Origin: Thauera aromatica K172
GTDB lineage: Bacteria > Pseudomonadota > Gammaproteobacteria > Burkholderiales > Rhodocyclaceae
Assembly: GCF_003030465.1 (NCBI RefSeq)
Contig: NZ_CP028339.1
Span: forward strand, 1,860,001-1,924,000
Length of the DNA stretch: 64,000 nt
Direction: 5' to 3'
Shown here: piece after piece, positions 19,388 through 30,370 of the stretch
How the letters are laid out: the number at the start of each line of letters is the position of its first letter
Numbering within the stretch: position 1 is the first letter of the stretch
Translations under genes and position numbers: made by a program
The notes under the pieces: model-generated
Database searches by the model: none
What the model saw: only the letters and a program-made list of their open reading frames with translations
Told to the model about the DNA's origin: nothing

Positions 19388-20480
19388 TGAGAGACAGTCT
19401 CAAGCGAGCGGCGCGCATGCGCGTCAGCCAGCAGCGGGTGACGTCGACCATGCGGCTGGCAAAGCCCCATTCGTTGTCGAACCAGACCATCAGGTTGAGC
19501 ATCCGCGGTCCGACCATCCGCGTCTGCGCGCCGTCGACGATGGCCGAGTGGGGGTCGTGGTTGAAGTCGATCGAGGCGTGGGGCTCGTCCGAGTACGCGA
19601 TCAAGTGGCGGTAGCAGCCTTCGGCCGCGGCTCGCAGCAAGCGGTTCACCTCGCGCCCGTCGATGTCGCGCGACAGCGTGAGGACCATGTCGATCGCCGA
19701 TACGTTGTGCGTTGGAACGCGGATCGCCTTGGCCTGCACGCGGCCGGCCAGGCTCGGCAGCAGGCGTTCGATGCCGCGCGCGAGGCCGGTCGAGACCGGG
19801 ATGATCGATTGCATCGCCGAGCGGGTGCGGCGCAGGTCGGGGTGATGATAGCCGTCGATCAGCGGCTGGTCGTTCATCGCCGAGTGCAGGGTGGTCAGCA
19901 GCGCCTGTTCGATGCCGAACTCGCGCTGCAGCAGATCGAGGACCGGTACGGCCGCGTTCGTGGTGCAGGAGGCGTTCGACACGAGTCTCTCGCTCCCTTC
20001 CAGGCTCTCGTGGTTGATGCCGTAGACGATGGTCGCGTCGACATCGTCCGCGCCATTGCCCGGATGCGACAGCAGCAGGCGTGGGCAGCCGGCAGCGAGA
20101 AAGCGCTGGAGCTCGGCGCGGCTGCCGTAGCGGCCGGAGCATTCGATGACGAGATCGGGCTCGTATGCCCTCCAGTCCACCGCTTCGGGAGTGGTCGCAT
20201 GGGTGACGGCGATCGGCTTGCCGTCGATCAGCAGGCAGGCATCGCCGGCGGTGACCGGAGCGGGGAAGCGGCCATGGGTGGAGTCGAAGCGGGTGAGGTA
20301 GGCGATGCCGGCGAGATTGGCGGGCTCGTTGATCGCGACCACCTCGAATTCATTCGAGATGCCGGCCTCGTGCAGCGCGCGCAGGTAGCAGCGGCCGATC
20401 CGGCCGTAGCCGTTGATGATGAGGCGAAAAGGGGCGCCGGCAACGGGACGGGAGGATGCGCTGGAGCAGGGTGTGGTCAC
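19383..20480 (-). CDS. epd: Erythrose-4-phosphate/glyceraldehyde-3-phosphate dehydrogenase-type enzyme
   Basis: NAD-dependent aldehyde dehydrogenase of the GAPDH superfamily, 365 residues. It has the Rossmann motif NGYGRIGR, active-site SNASCTTN with catalytic Cys172, and the partner His199 in LHSAMNDQ. The PDLRRTR...QSIIPV and FNHDPHSAIVDG segments are closer to E. coli Epd than to glycolytic GapA. Epd makes 4-phosphoerythronate for pyridoxal phosphate synthesis. The second Cys of the usual SCTTNC motif is Ala here. It lies between norCB and norEFQD with its own upstream norB terminator, so it is probably a separate transcription unit. A GapA-like role cannot be excluded. Confidence 0.85.
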   Translation of the reverse strand: MTTPCSSASSRPVAGAPFRLIINGYGRIGRCYLRALHEAGISNEFEVVAINEPANLAGIAYLTRFDSTHGRFPAPVTAGDACLLIDGKPIAVTHATTPEAVDWRAYEPDLVIECSGRYGSRAELQRFLAAGCPRLLLSHPGNGADDVDATIVYGINHESLEGSERLVSNASCTTNAAVPVLDLLQREFGIEQALLTTLHSAMNDQPLIDGYHHPDLRRTRSAMQSIIPVSTGLARGIERLLPSLAGRVQAKAIRVPTHNVSAIDMVLTLSRDIDGREVNRLLRAAAEGCYRHLIAYSDEPHASIDFNHDPHSAIVDGAQTRMVGPRMLNLMVWFDNEWGFASRMVDVTRCWLTRMRAARLRLSLN

Positions 20481-20573
20481 GGTGGGCGGGAGCGAGTGCG
20501 ACGGGATGAAGCGCTCATTCTATCGCGTCGCCGCGCCGCGCCGGGGTCGGCTGCGTTGGTGCGGGGAGAAAGG

Positions 20574-20598
20574 AAAAAAGGGCGGCTTGCGCCGCCCT
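20574..20598 (-). terminator. Rho-independent terminator of norCB
   Basis: Reading the minus strand, an 8-bp stem (AGGGCGGC / GCCGCCCT, loop GCAA) is followed by a run of six T. This is a textbook intrinsic terminator 50 bases after the norB stop, isolating norCB from the epd gene. Confidence 0.88.
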
Positions 20599-20647
20599 AA
20601 CCCCTTCCCCTGGCTTACCCAGGAGGTACTACTCTTTCACGGGCGAA

Positions 20648-22485
<1,838 letters not shown>

Positions 22486-22617
22486 GGAGTACTCCTCATC
22501 TCTTGTCTCGTTTTTTCCGAAAAGGTGTCAATCTGTTGCCCGGTTTGTGAAGGGGTACAGCTACCTACGGCAACGCCGATGGTAGGCGAATTCTCGGTGC
22601 CGCGCCGGTATGTAACC

Positions 22618-22631
22618 ATGATTTGTATCAA
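22618..22631 (-). promoter_or_regulatory. FNR/Dnr-type box upstream of norC
   Basis: Plus-strand ATGAT-TTGT-ATCAA (one mismatch to TTGAT-N4-ATCAA), about 133 bases upstream of the norC ATG. The box is near-palindromic, so orientation is by context. The divergent amidase gene starts 121 bases away on the other side. No strong -10 was identified. Confidence 0.65.
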
Positions 22632-22751
22632 GTGGGCAGAGTGAGAATGGATGGCGGGCGAACAATCATGCATGTCGGGGGCGGCCGCGAGGATGGCTTC
22701 GTGCATATTGTGCATGCAGTCCGGGAAGGCACCGTGGCGCGCATCGGGGGG

Positions 22752-23495
22752 ATGAAGCGCGGCCTGCTCGCCGCGCTCGCCGCGAGCATCCTGCTTCCCG
22801 GAAGGCTCGCCCAGGCCGCGCCGGTGGACGTGGCGGTCGATGTCGGCCATACGCTCGCCGCTCCCGGGGCGACCGGCGCCCGCGGGCGGAGCGAATTCGA
22901 ATTCAACCGCGAGCTTGCACAGGCGGTGGTCCGGGCCTTGCAGCAGCGCCGCCTCGAAGTCGTGAGCATCAATGCCGACGGACTCGTCCCCAGCCTGCAG
23001 GCGCGGCCCCGGGCCGCAGGGGGCGCACGTTTTTTCCTCTCCATCCATCATGACTCGGTCAACGCCGGCGAACTGCATCCATGGATCTGGGAGGGGCGCC
23101 GGCTCGATTACAGCGATGCCTTTGCGGGACATTCGCTGTTCGTGTCGCGCGCCAATCCGGATACCGCGCGCAGCATCCTGTGCGCACGCACGATCGGGGC
23201 CCGCCTGCAGCGCCTGGGCTTTGTTCCGACCCACAAGAACGGGCGCCGCCGCGCCTATGCCGACGAACAGCATGCGGTGCATTACTACGATGAGCTCGCG
23301 GTGCTGCGCCATGCGTCGATGCCCGCGGTGTTGTTCGAGGCCGGAGTGATCAAACACCGCGAGGAGGAGTTGCGCCTGCTCGATCCGGTGTTGCAGGCGC
23401 GCATGGCCGACGGCATCGCCACCGGGATCGCAGCCTGCCTGGGCAACGGCCTACCCGCCGACGAGGAGGCGGATGCGGATCGGGGCCCGCGCTGA
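22752..23495 (+). CDS. N-acetylmuramoyl-L-alanine amidase (Amidase_3)
   Basis: Zinc-dependent periplasmic amidase that cleaves the peptide stem from muramic acid, as in AmiA/AmiC. With the ATG at 22752 (GGGGG site just upstream) the 247-residue product begins with a clean signal peptide (...LAQAAP). Amidase_3 residues are visible: H33 in DVGHT, a Glu in SEFEFNRE, His in SIHHD and the late catalytic Glu in VLFEAG. There is no AMIN domain, so it is a short single-domain version. Earlier in-frame ATGs (22647, 22668) give no better signal sequence. Confidence 0.85.
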   Translation: MKRGLLAALAASILLPGRLAQAAPVDVAVDVGHTLAAPGATGARGRSEFEFNRELAQAVVRALQQRRLEVVSINADGLVPSLQARPRAAGGARFFLSIHHDSVNAGELHPWIWEGRRLDYSDAFAGHSLFVSRANPDTARSILCARTIGARLQRLGFVPTHKNGRRRAYADEQHAVHYYDELAVLRHASMPAVLFEAGVIKHREEELRLLDPVLQARMADGIATGIAACLGNGLPADEEADADRGPR

Positions 23496-23563
23496 GGCGG
23501 CTGCCGTTACCGGCCTGGCGTGCGCGGCGGGGCGGGGATGGGCCGGGCGTGACGGCGCCGCTT

Positions 23564-24571
23564 TCAGGCCGCGGTGGCGCGCACGCACTCGCGCACCAGG
23601 GCCGGGCCGCGATAGATCAGGCCGCTGTAGAGCTGGACCAGCGCGGCGCCGGCATCGATCTTGGCGCGCGCACCGGAGCCGTCGAGCACGCCGCCGGCGG
23701 CGATGATCGGCAGCTCGCCGGCGAGCGCGCCGGCGAGCCGGCGGACGACCGCGGTGGAGGCGTCGAACACCGGCGCGCCGGATAGTCCGCCCGGCTCGTT
23801 GCCGTGGGGAAGGCCCTGGACCTTGTCGCGCGCGATCGTGGTGTTGGTGGCGATCACCGCGTCGATGCGGTGGCGGCGCAGGGTGTCGGCGATGTTCACG
23901 ATCTGGGCATCGTCGAGGTCGGGGGCGATCTTGAGGGTGAGCGGCACGTAGCGCCCGTGGGTGTCGGCGAGTCGTGCCTGGGCCGCTTTCAGGCGGCCGA
24001 GGAGGTCGTCGAGCTCGGACTCGCCCTGGAGCTGGCGCAGGTTCTTGGTGTTGGGCGAGGAAATATTGACGGTGACGTAGCTGGCCTGCGCATACACCTT
24101 GTCGAGGCAGGCGAGGTAGTCGTCGGCGGCGCGCTCGATCGGGGTGTCGGCGTTCTTGCCGATGTTGATGCCGAGAATGCCGCGGTATTTTGCCGCCCCG
24201 ACATGGGCGAGGAGGGCGTCGACGCCGTGGTTGTTGAAACCCATGCGGTTGATGATGGCGTGCGCTTCGGGCAGGCGGAACATGCGCGGGCGCGGGTTGC
24301 CCGGCTGCGCGCGCGGGGTGATGGTGCCGATTTCGATGAAGCCGAACCCCATGCGTGCGAGGCCGTCGATGGCCTCGCCGTTCTTGTCGAGGCCGGCGGC
24401 GAGGCCGATGCGGTTGGGAAAGCGCAAGCCCATCACTTCGACGGTCGGGGCCGCCTCGGGTTTGCCCGGGGGCAGCAGGCGGCCGGCCAGGGCGAGGGCG
24501 TGCAAGGTCAGTTCGTGGGCGGTTTCCGCATCGAGCGAAAACAGCAGCGGGCGGGCGATGTCGTAGAGCAT
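23564..24571 (-). CDS. pyrD: Dihydroorotate dehydrogenase (quinone), class 2
   Basis: FMN enzyme of pyrimidine synthesis that oxidises dihydroorotate to orotate with quinone as acceptor at the inner membrane. The 335-residue length and the N-terminal amphipathic extension ([20 protein letters not shown]) mark class 2. The [10 protein letters not shown] substrate segment, NISSPNT with the catalytic Ser, and the GGVLDG phosphate-binding loop are present. It converges with the amidase gene. bpt lies upstream on the same strand. Confidence 0.96.
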   Translation of the reverse strand: MLYDIARPLLFSLDAETAHELTLHALALAGRLLPPGKPEAAPTVEVMGLRFPNRIGLAAGLDKNGEAIDGLARMGFGFIEIGTITPRAQPGNPRPRMFRLPEAHAIINRMGFNNHGVDALLAHVGAAKYRGILGINIGKNADTPIERAADDYLACLDKVYAQASYVTVNISSPNTKNLRQLQGESELDDLLGRLKAAQARLADTHGRYVPLTLKIAPDLDDAQIVNIADTLRRHRIDAVIATNTTIARDKVQGLPHGNEPGGLSGAPVFDASTAVVRRLAGALAGELPIIAAGGVLDGSGARAKIDAGAALVQLYSGLIYRGPALVRECVRATAA

Positions 24572-24613
24572 CGGCGGATTGTAGCGATTCGGCCGATGGG
24601 GTGCGACTGCCGT

Positions 24614-25336
24614 TCAGCTTGCGGCAAGTGCTCGCCACTCGCCGCCACGCAGTGCTTCGAGCCCTCCGAAGCGGGCCTTGTAGGCCATTTTCGGGCTCTG
24701 CGCGATCCAGTAGCCGAGATACACATGGGGCAGACGCAGGGCGCGGCAGGTCTCGATCTGCCACAGGATGCCGTAGGTGCCGAACGCCGTGCGTGCCAGC
24801 CCGGGCTCGTAAAAAGTGTAGACGCTGGAAAGTCCGTCGGAGAGGCGGTCGATCACGCTCACCATGCGCAGGAGGCCGTCTTCGCGGAATTCGACCAGGT
24901 GGGTATCGACATGGCTTTGCAGCAGGAAGTGCTCGTACTGCTCGCGGCTGTCCAGATCCATGCCGCCGCCGGCATGGCGGGCGGCCTGATAACGCTGGTA
25001 GAGCAGGTAGTGTTCTTCCTCGAAGTGCAGCGGCAGCACGCTTGCCTCCAGGCCGGCGTGCCGGTTCCAGGCGCGGCGCTGGCTGCGGTCGGGATGAAAG
25101 CGCTGCACCGGAATACGCACCGGAACACAGGCCTGGCAGTGATCGCAATGCGGGCGGTAGGTGAACACGCCGCTGCGGCGAAACCCCCGGCGCACGAGCT
25201 CGCTGTACACCTGCGGGTCGATCAGATGGCCGGGCGTAGCCACTTGCGACCGTGCGCTGCGCTCGGGCAGATAGGAGCAGGCATACGGAGCGGTGGCGTA
25301 GAACTGGATCAGCGCATAGGGGTAGTCCTGTCGCAT
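24614..25336 (-). CDS. bpt: Aspartate/glutamate leucyltransferase (Bpt, ATE family)
   Basis: tRNA-dependent transferase that adds Leu to proteins with N-terminal Asp or Glu, routing them to ClpS/ClpAP. The 240-residue product starts [25 protein letters not shown]-like, has the N-terminal Cys motif [11 protein letters not shown], and ends with the C-terminal catalytic region around [20 protein letters not shown]. The ATG at 25336 is chosen because it places the FYATAPYxCSYL motif at the usual distance. Bpt and Aat side by side is a common proteobacterial arrangement for the N-degron pathway. Confidence 0.94.
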   Translation of the reverse strand: MRQDYPYALIQFYATAPYACSYLPERSARSQVATPGHLIDPQVYSELVRRGFRRSGVFTYRPHCDHCQACVPVRIPVQRFHPDRSQRRAWNRHAGLEASVLPLHFEEEHYLLYQRYQAARHAGGGMDLDSREQYEHFLLQSHVDTHLVEFREDGLLRMVSVIDRLSDGLSSVYTFYEPGLARTAFGTYGILWQIETCRALRLPHVYLGYWIAQSPKMAYKARFGGLEALRGGEWRALAAS

Positions 25337-25368
25337 GATGTGGCCTGCGGGCAGTGTTGCGGTTTCGT

Positions 25369-26076
25369 TCAGGGCCAGGCGAACCCGGCGGCCGCATCCG
25401 CCGGCCAGCGGCACGGCGGTGGGCCGATCGGAGTCCAGTGCGCCAGCGCGCGGCAGAAATCGGTCCGTGATATTTCCTCTGCGCCCATCGACAGCAGGTG
25501 CGCAGTCGTCATCTGGCAGTCGATCATGCCATATTCGCGCTCCGCGAGCAGGCGGGCGAGATGGGCGAGGGCGACCTTGGAGGCGTCCGTTTCGCGGCAG
25601 AACATCGATTCGCCGAAAAACACCTTGCCCAGCGCCATCCCATAGAGTCCGCCGACGAGCCTGCCGTCGCGCCAACATTCGACACTGTGGGCATGGCCTA
25701 GTTCGTGCATGCGCTGGTAGGCAGAGCGCATTTCGGGGGTGATCCAGGTGCCCAGTCCGGGGCCGCGCGGTGCGGCACAGGCCTGCATCACGGCAGCAAA
25801 AGCCGTGTCGAGGCGGACTTCGAAGCGCTGCCGGCGCAGCGTCCGGCGCAGCGTCCGGCTGATATGGAGGCGCTCGGGGAACAGGACCAGGCGCGGATCC
25901 GGGCTCCACCACAGGATCGGCTCTCCGGGGCTGAACCAGGGGAAGATGCCGTTGCGGTAGGCGGCGAGGAGCCATTCGGGGGCAAGTGAACCGCCCGCTG
26001 CGAGCAGGCCGTTCGGTTCCGCGAGCGCCTGCTCCAGCGGCGGAAAGGCCGGCTCGCTGCCCAGCCAGGGAATCAT
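25369..26076 (-). CDS. aat: Leucyl/phenylalanyl-tRNA-protein transferase
   Basis: Transfers Leu or Phe from aminoacyl-tRNA to N-terminal Lys/Arg of proteins, the second N-degron enzyme here. The 235 residues include the family marks [32 protein letters not shown] and the YGMIDCQ region. Its ATG overlaps the fbpC stop by 4 bases (ATGA), so it is translationally coupled to an iron-transporter ATPase. It is 32 bases from bpt. Confidence 0.96.
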   Translation of the reverse strand: MIPWLGSEPAFPPLEQALAEPNGLLAAGGSLAPEWLLAAYRNGIFPWFSPGEPILWWSPDPRLVLFPERLHISRTLRRTLRRQRFEVRLDTAFAAVMQACAAPRGPGLGTWITPEMRSAYQRMHELGHAHSVECWRDGRLVGGLYGMALGKVFFGESMFCRETDASKVALAHLARLLAEREYGMIDCQMTTAHLLSMGAEEISRTDFCRALAHWTPIGPPPCRWPADAAAGFAWP

Positions 26077-27197
26077 GCTCCGCCCGGTTGCGGTCGCTGC
26101 GCCTCGGGGTGGGCGGCGAGATCGAGCCCGGTGAGCTCGTCCTGGAACGTCACTACGTGATCGACATCGAGGCGGATGCCGATGCGTTCGCCAATGGTGT
26201 GGTTGTGATGGCTGGGAACCAGCGACAGCACTTTGGCCCCGCTGCTCAGGCGCAGCGTGTACAGGATGTCCGCGCCGCGAAAGGCTTTATGCACGATTTC
26301 GGCGCGCAGCGGGCTGAGGTCGTCGTGGACGATGTCGTCCGGGCGCAGCAGGACATCGACGTCGCTGCCGTGGGTGCAGCCGCCACAGTCTTCGCCGCAC
26401 ACCAGCGGCACGGCGCTGTTGAGCACGCCGAGCTCGACGCGTACTTCGCGGTCGTTGAGCACGCGGCCGCGCAGGAAGCTGCCCTGGCCGATGAAGTCGG
26501 CGACGAAGCGGTTGGCCGGGCGATGGTAGAGGTTGTACGGGGTATCCCACTGCTGGATGCGGCCCTCGTGCATGATGCCGATCTCGTCGGCGACGGCGAA
26601 GGCCTCGTGCTGGTCGTGGGTGACGAGGATGGCGGTGGTCCGGGTCGCCTTGATGATGTCGCGGACTTCGTAGGACAGGCGTTCGCGCAACTCGACATCG
26701 AGGTTGGAAAAAGGCTCGTCGAGCAGCAGCAGGCTCGGCCGTGGCGCCAGCGCGCGGGCCAGGGCGACGCGTTGCTGTTGTCCTCCGGACATCTCGTGGG
26801 GGTATTTGCCGCCCTGTCCGTCCAGTCCGACGAGGCCGAGCAACTCCTCGACGCGCGCCCGGCGGGAGGCGGCGTTTTCCCCGCGCAGGCCGAAGGCGAT
26901 GTTTTCCGCGACCGAGAGGTGGGGGAACAGGGCGTAGTCCTGGAACACCATGCCGATGCGGCGGCGCTCCGGGGGCAGGGTGTAGGCGACGCTGCTGACG
27001 ATGCTGCCGTCGAGACTGATTTCGCCGGCACGCAGACGTTCGAAGCCGGCGATGCACCGCAGCACCGTGGTCTTGCCGCAGCCCGAGGGGCCGAGCAGGC
27101 AGCCGATGCGGCCACGGTCGAGGCGCAGCGAGAGCTGGCGGACCACCAGGTGATCGCCGAACGCGAGGTCGATGTCGTTGAGCTGGAGATGTGACAT
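26073..27197 (-). CDS. fbpC: Ferric iron ABC transporter, ATP-binding protein
   Basis: Cytoplasmic ATPase of an FbpABC/FutABC Fe(III) importer, 374 residues. Walker [10 protein letters not shown] (36-44), signature MSGGQQQRV, Walker [13 protein letters not shown] and the H-loop THDQHEAF are intact. The C-terminal TOBE-like domain carries an unusual CX3CX2C group (C267, C271, C274; CGEDCGGC). It is divergent from the permease fbpB with 135 bases between and overlaps aat at its 3' end. Specificity for iron is inferred from the neighbouring permease and the binding protein with paired tyrosines. Confidence 0.9.
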   Translation of the reverse strand: MSHLQLNDIDLAFGDHLVVRQLSLRLDRGRIGCLLGPSGCGKTTVLRCIAGFERLRAGEISLDGSIVSSVAYTLPPERRRIGMVFQDYALFPHLSVAENIAFGLRGENAASRRARVEELLGLVGLDGQGGKYPHEMSGGQQQRVALARALAPRPSLLLLDEPFSNLDVELRERLSYEVRDIIKATRTTAILVTHDQHEAFAVADEIGIMHEGRIQQWDTPYNLYHRPANRFVADFIGQGSFLRGRVLNDREVRVELGVLNSAVPLVCGEDCGGCTHGSDVDVLLRPDDIVHDDLSPLRAEIVHKAFRGADILYTLRLSSGAKVLSLVPSHHNHTIGERIGIRLDVDHVVTFQDELTGLDLAAHPEAQRPQPGGA

Positions 27198-27266
27198 GGT
27201 CGGGCTTGCGGCGCAATGAATTCGTATCGCCCGCGATTATTGCATCGAGGCGATTCAAATGCGATC

Positions 27267-27276
27267 AATTATAATT
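27267..27276. promoter_or_regulatory. Palindromic double -10 in the fbpC/fbpB divergent promoter
   Basis: AATTATAATT is a perfect palindrome that reads TATAAT on both strands (27270-27275 plus; 27273-27268 minus). It is about 57 bases before fbpB and 70 bases before fbpC. It sits inside an AT-rich island flanked by CAAAT/ATTTG arms that could hold a Fur operator. No clear -35 was found. Confidence 0.5.
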
Positions 27277-27332
27277 TGCCATCGAAAGGCGGGCGCCTGC
27301 CATCCGGCGCGCTCCACGACAACGGAAACGGA

Positions 27333-28997
27333 ATGAATGCAAAGGGGGGGCAGGCCCGAGTGCGCCTGCAGGGGGCGACGCTGACATCGACGGCCGTGGT
27401 GATCGCAGCGCTGATCGCTGCACCGGTATTGTCAGTATTTTCCAACGTCTTCATCGGTGGCACCAGTTCCACCTGGTCGCACCTGGCGGACACGGTATTG
27501 GGTGAATTCCTCTTCAATACCGTGGTGTTGTGTGCCGGCGTCGGTCTGGGTGTGGCCTCGATCGGAATCACCACCGCCTGGCTGACGACGATGCTCGATT
27601 TTCCCGGGCGGCGCTTTTTCGAATGGGCACTGGTGCTCCCGCTGGCGGTACCGGCCTACGTCATGGCCTATGTCTATACGGACTTCCTGCAGTACGTCGG
27701 GCCGGTGCAGACGTGGCTGCGCGCCACTTTCGAGTGGCGCCGCGCAGATTATTGGTTTCCCGACGTGCGCACGGTGGGCGGGGCAGTGACGATGTTCATG
27801 TTCGTCCTGTACCCCTATGTGTACATGATTGCGCGTGCGGCCTTTCTCGAGCGCGCCGGCGGCATGCTCGAGGCCGGGCGCTCGCTCGGACTCGGCCCCT
27901 GGAGCTCGTTCTTCCGCGTCTCGCTGCCGCTGGCCCGGCCCGCCGTGGTCGCCGGCACGGCTCTGGCCCTGATGGAGACCTTGGCCGATTTCGGCACCGT
28001 ATCCTATTTCGGGGTGCAGACTTTCACTACCGGGATCTACCGTGCCTGGTTCTCGCTCGGCGACCGTATCGCCGCCGCCCAGCTGTCGGCTGCGCTGCTC
28101 GCTTTCGTCGTCGTCGTGCTGACGCTCGAACGCATCAGCCGGGGGCGCGCACGCTTCAACAACACCTCGCGCCAGCTTAGCCTTCCCGTGCGCCACCGTC
28201 TGCCTCCGGCGCTGGGCCTGCTCGCCGCGTTCGCCTGCTTCATGCCGCTGTTCCTCGGTTTCCTGCTCCCCGGCGCGTTGTTGCTGGAGATGGCGTTTCT
28301 CGACGGCGATGCCCAGTTCGGTTCGCGCTTCGTGCACCTGGCGGGCAACAGCTTCGTCCTTGCCGCGCTGACGGCCCTGATCGCAGTGCTGCTCGCGATC
28401 GTCCTCGGCTATGCGGCGCGTCTGGCGCGCTCGCGTCTGCCGCATGCGCTGAACCGGGTGGTCGGACTGGGCTATGCCGTCCCCGGCTCGGTGATCGCGG
28501 TCGGGGTGCTGATTCCGCTGACGCGTCTGGACAACTGGCTTGCCCAGTCCTGGGAGGCGCTGTTCGGCAGCAACCCGGGGCTGCTGCTCACCGGTGGCAT
28601 CGCTGCCCTGCTGTACGCCTACCTGGCGCGCTTTCTCGCCGTGGCGCTGCAGACCGTTGAATCCAGCCTGGGCAAGATCACGCCGAGCATGGACGATGCG
28701 TCGCGCAGTCTGGGCTTCGGCCGCTGGGCGACGCTGCGCCGGGTGCACGTGCCGATGCTGCGCGGCAGCCTGCTCACCGCCGGCCTGCTGGTGTTCGTCG
28801 ATGTGATGAAGGAGTTGCCTGCGACGCTGGTGATCCGGCCGTTCAACTTCGACACCCTGGCGACCCAGGCCCATACCCTGGCCTCGGACGAGCGCCTGGC
28901 CGAAGCGTCCACCGCAGCGCTGATCATCGTCGCGGTCGGCCTGCTGCCGATGATCCTGATCTCGCGCCAGATCCTCGCCGTACGGCGCAAGGCCTGA
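27333..28997 (+). CDS. fbpB: Ferric iron ABC transporter, two-domain permease
   Basis: Membrane permease of the FbpB/FutB type, 554 residues with about 12 spans in two homologous halves. Each half carries an EAA-like loop: LEAGRSLGLGPWSSFFRVSLPLA near 230, and MDDASRSLGFGRWATLRRVHVPM near 470. The ATG at 27333 follows an A-rich GGAAACGGA site and gives a short cytoplasmic N-terminus. Upstream in-frame ATGs lie in the promoter region. It is divergent from fbpC and convergent with fbpA, with a strong shared terminator after it. Confidence 0.92.
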   Translation: MNAKGGQARVRLQGATLTSTAVVIAALIAAPVLSVFSNVFIGGTSSTWSHLADTVLGEFLFNTVVLCAGVGLGVASIGITTAWLTTMLDFPGRRFFEWALVLPLAVPAYVMAYVYTDFLQYVGPVQTWLRATFEWRRADYWFPDVRTVGGAVTMFMFVLYPYVYMIARAAFLERAGGMLEAGRSLGLGPWSSFFRVSLPLARPAVVAGTALALMETLADFGTVSYFGVQTFTTGIYRAWFSLGDRIAAAQLSAALLAFVVVVLTLERISRGRARFNNTSRQLSLPVRHRLPPALGLLAAFACFMPLFLGFLLPGALLLEMAFLDGDAQFGSRFVHLAGNSFVLAALTALIAVLLAIVLGYAARLARSRLPHALNRVVGLGYAVPGSVIAVGVLIPLTRLDNWLAQSWEALFGSNPGLLLTGGIAALLYAYLARFLAVALQTVESSLGKITPSMDDASRSLGFGRWATLRRVHVPMLRGSLLTAGLLVFVDVMKELPATLVIRPFNFDTLATQAHTLASDERLAEASTAALIIVAVGLLPMILISRQILAVRRKA

Positions 28998-29150
28998 GCA
29001 ACCGTCTTTCGGGTCAAGCGGGATGAATCGAATCGTCCGTGCCGAAGCCGAGCCGGGTCTGTCCGCGGAAACGCGGCTTCGCACCACTACCGATGTCGTG
29101 CACGGCCGCGGCATGATCGGTGCGTGATGTGACTTTGGCGCGTTGACGGA

Positions 29151-29185
29151 AACGGCCCCCGCATCCTCTGGATGCGGGGGCCGTT
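29151..29185. terminator. Bidirectional terminator between fbpB and fbpA
   Basis: A perfect 16-bp inverted repeat (arms 29151-29166 and 29170-29185) with a 3-base TCT loop lies between convergent genes. It has very high GC but no long T-run on either side. The rest of 28998-29226 shows no gene. Confidence 0.8.
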
Positions 29186-29226
29186 GCGCTCGTCGTCCCC
29201 GCCCGCCGGGGCCGGCGACACCGTGT

Positions 29227-30240
29227 TCAGCGGTAGCCGGCGCGGTCGTAGATGCGCTGGGCTTCGGCGACGGTCGCGGCGAGCTCACCGATCGGCAGGG
29301 TGTCGGCCTTGAATTCGCCAAGCTTGTTCAGCGCCGCATTGTCGACCTTGACGCCGGGCACCGCCGGCCATTCGTTGTTGCCGTTGGCGAAATACGTCTG
29401 TGCTTCATCCGAGGCCAGGTATTCGAGGAACTTGACCGCGGCTTCCTTGTTCGGGGCGTGCTTGAGCATGCCGGCGCCGGAAACGTTGATGTGCGTGCCC
29501 CAGGTGGCCTGGTTCGGCCACACCGCTTTCACTTTGGCGATGACGGCCTGGTCTTCGGGTTTGTTCGAATTCATCAGGCGGGCGAAATAGTAGCTGTTCG
29601 CGATCGCCACGCCACATTCCCCGGCCGCGACGGCGCGGATCTGGTCGGTGTCGCCGCCCTTGGGCGCGCGCGCGAAGTTTGCCACGATGCCGCTCGCCCA
29701 TTTTTCCGTCGCCTCGGCACCGTTGTGCTTGATCATCGCCGCGCCCAGCGACAGGTTGTAGGGGTGGCTGCCCGAACGGGTGCAGACCTGGCCTTTCAGC
29801 GCCGGTTCGGCGAGCTGCTCGTAAGTCTGGACTTGCTCGGCCTTCACCATCTCCGGGTTGAAGACGATGATGCGGGCGCGGGTGGAGTAGGAGAACCAGT
29901 TGTCGGCGCGCAGATGGGCGGGGATGCGGGCTTCCAGCGTGGCCGACTTCACCGGCTGGAAAATGCCGAGCTCATCGGCCTTGGCCAGGCGCGAAGCGTC
30001 GACGGTGATGAAGATGTCGGCCGGGCTGTTGGCGCCTTCGGTGCGCACGCGCTCGAGCAGCTCGTCTTCCTTGGCTTCGATGCGATTGATCTTGATGCCG
30101 GTCTGCTTGGTGAAGTTGCCGTAGAGCTGCTCGTCCGTCTGGTAGTGGCGGGCGGAATAGATGTTGAGCTCGGCGGCCGTGGCGGCGCCGGTCAATCCGA
30201 TTGCGGACAGCAGGGAGGCGAGGACAGCTTTCTTGATCAT
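29227..30240 (-). CDS. fbpA: Ferric iron ABC transporter, periplasmic binding protein
   Basis: Fe(III)-binding protein of the FbpA/FutA/IdiA type. The 337-residue product starts at the ATG of 30240, giving a signal peptide ending ...TGAATAA. The mature start ELNIYSARHYQTD is typical of the family. The adjacent tyrosines of NSYYFARL are the conserved iron ligands. Upstream bases 30241-30370 contain two palindromes compatible with Fur control. It is separated from fbpB only by a shared terminator, so the three fbp genes form one locus in three transcription units. Confidence 0.93.
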   Translation of the reverse strand: MIKKAVLASLLSAIGLTGAATAAELNIYSARHYQTDEQLYGNFTKQTGIKINRIEAKEDELLERVRTEGANSPADIFITVDASRLAKADELGIFQPVKSATLEARIPAHLRADNWFSYSTRARIIVFNPEMVKAEQVQTYEQLAEPALKGQVCTRSGSHPYNLSLGAAMIKHNGAEATEKWASGIVANFARAPKGGDTDQIRAVAAGECGVAIANSYYFARLMNSNKPEDQAVIAKVKAVWPNQATWGTHINVSGAGMLKHAPNKEAAVKFLEYLASDEAQTYFANGNNEWPAVPGVKVDNAALNKLGEFKADTLPIGELAATVAEAQRIYDRAGYR

Positions 30241-30301
30241 GATTGGCAGCCTTTGCGAGTGAGGGCGGGGTGATTTCTGGGAGCCGATATTAACGATAAA
30301 G

Positions 30302-30317
30302 ATTTGCAGTTGCAAAT
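30302..30317. promoter_or_regulatory. Inverted repeat, candidate Fur operator upstream of fbpA
   Basis: ATTTGCA-GT-TGCAAAT, a perfect 7-bp inverted repeat 62 bases upstream of fbpA. The AT-rich TGCAAAT arms resemble betaproteobacterial iron boxes. This is assigned by similarity and context only. Confidence 0.45.
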
Positions 30318-30341
30318 AGTTCGCATTCGGTGCATGATTAA

Positions 30342-30356
30342 TGGGAACTGTTCTCA
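30342..30356. promoter_or_regulatory. Inverted repeat, candidate Fur operator upstream of the DUF2325 gene
   Basis: TGGGAAC-T-GTTCTCA, a 15-base near-perfect palindrome just 15 bases before the DUF2325 ATG. It fits the NNGAGAANNNTTCTC look of Fur-type sites and lies in the fbpA / DUF2325 divergent region. Confidence 0.45.
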
Positions 30357-30370
30357 AATAAGAGGTTTGC

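Noticed and set aside
27432-29321. A 629-codon minus-strand frame opposite fbpB.
   Set aside because: It is Gln/Arg/His-rich shadow sequence, and the permease on the other strand is unmistakable.
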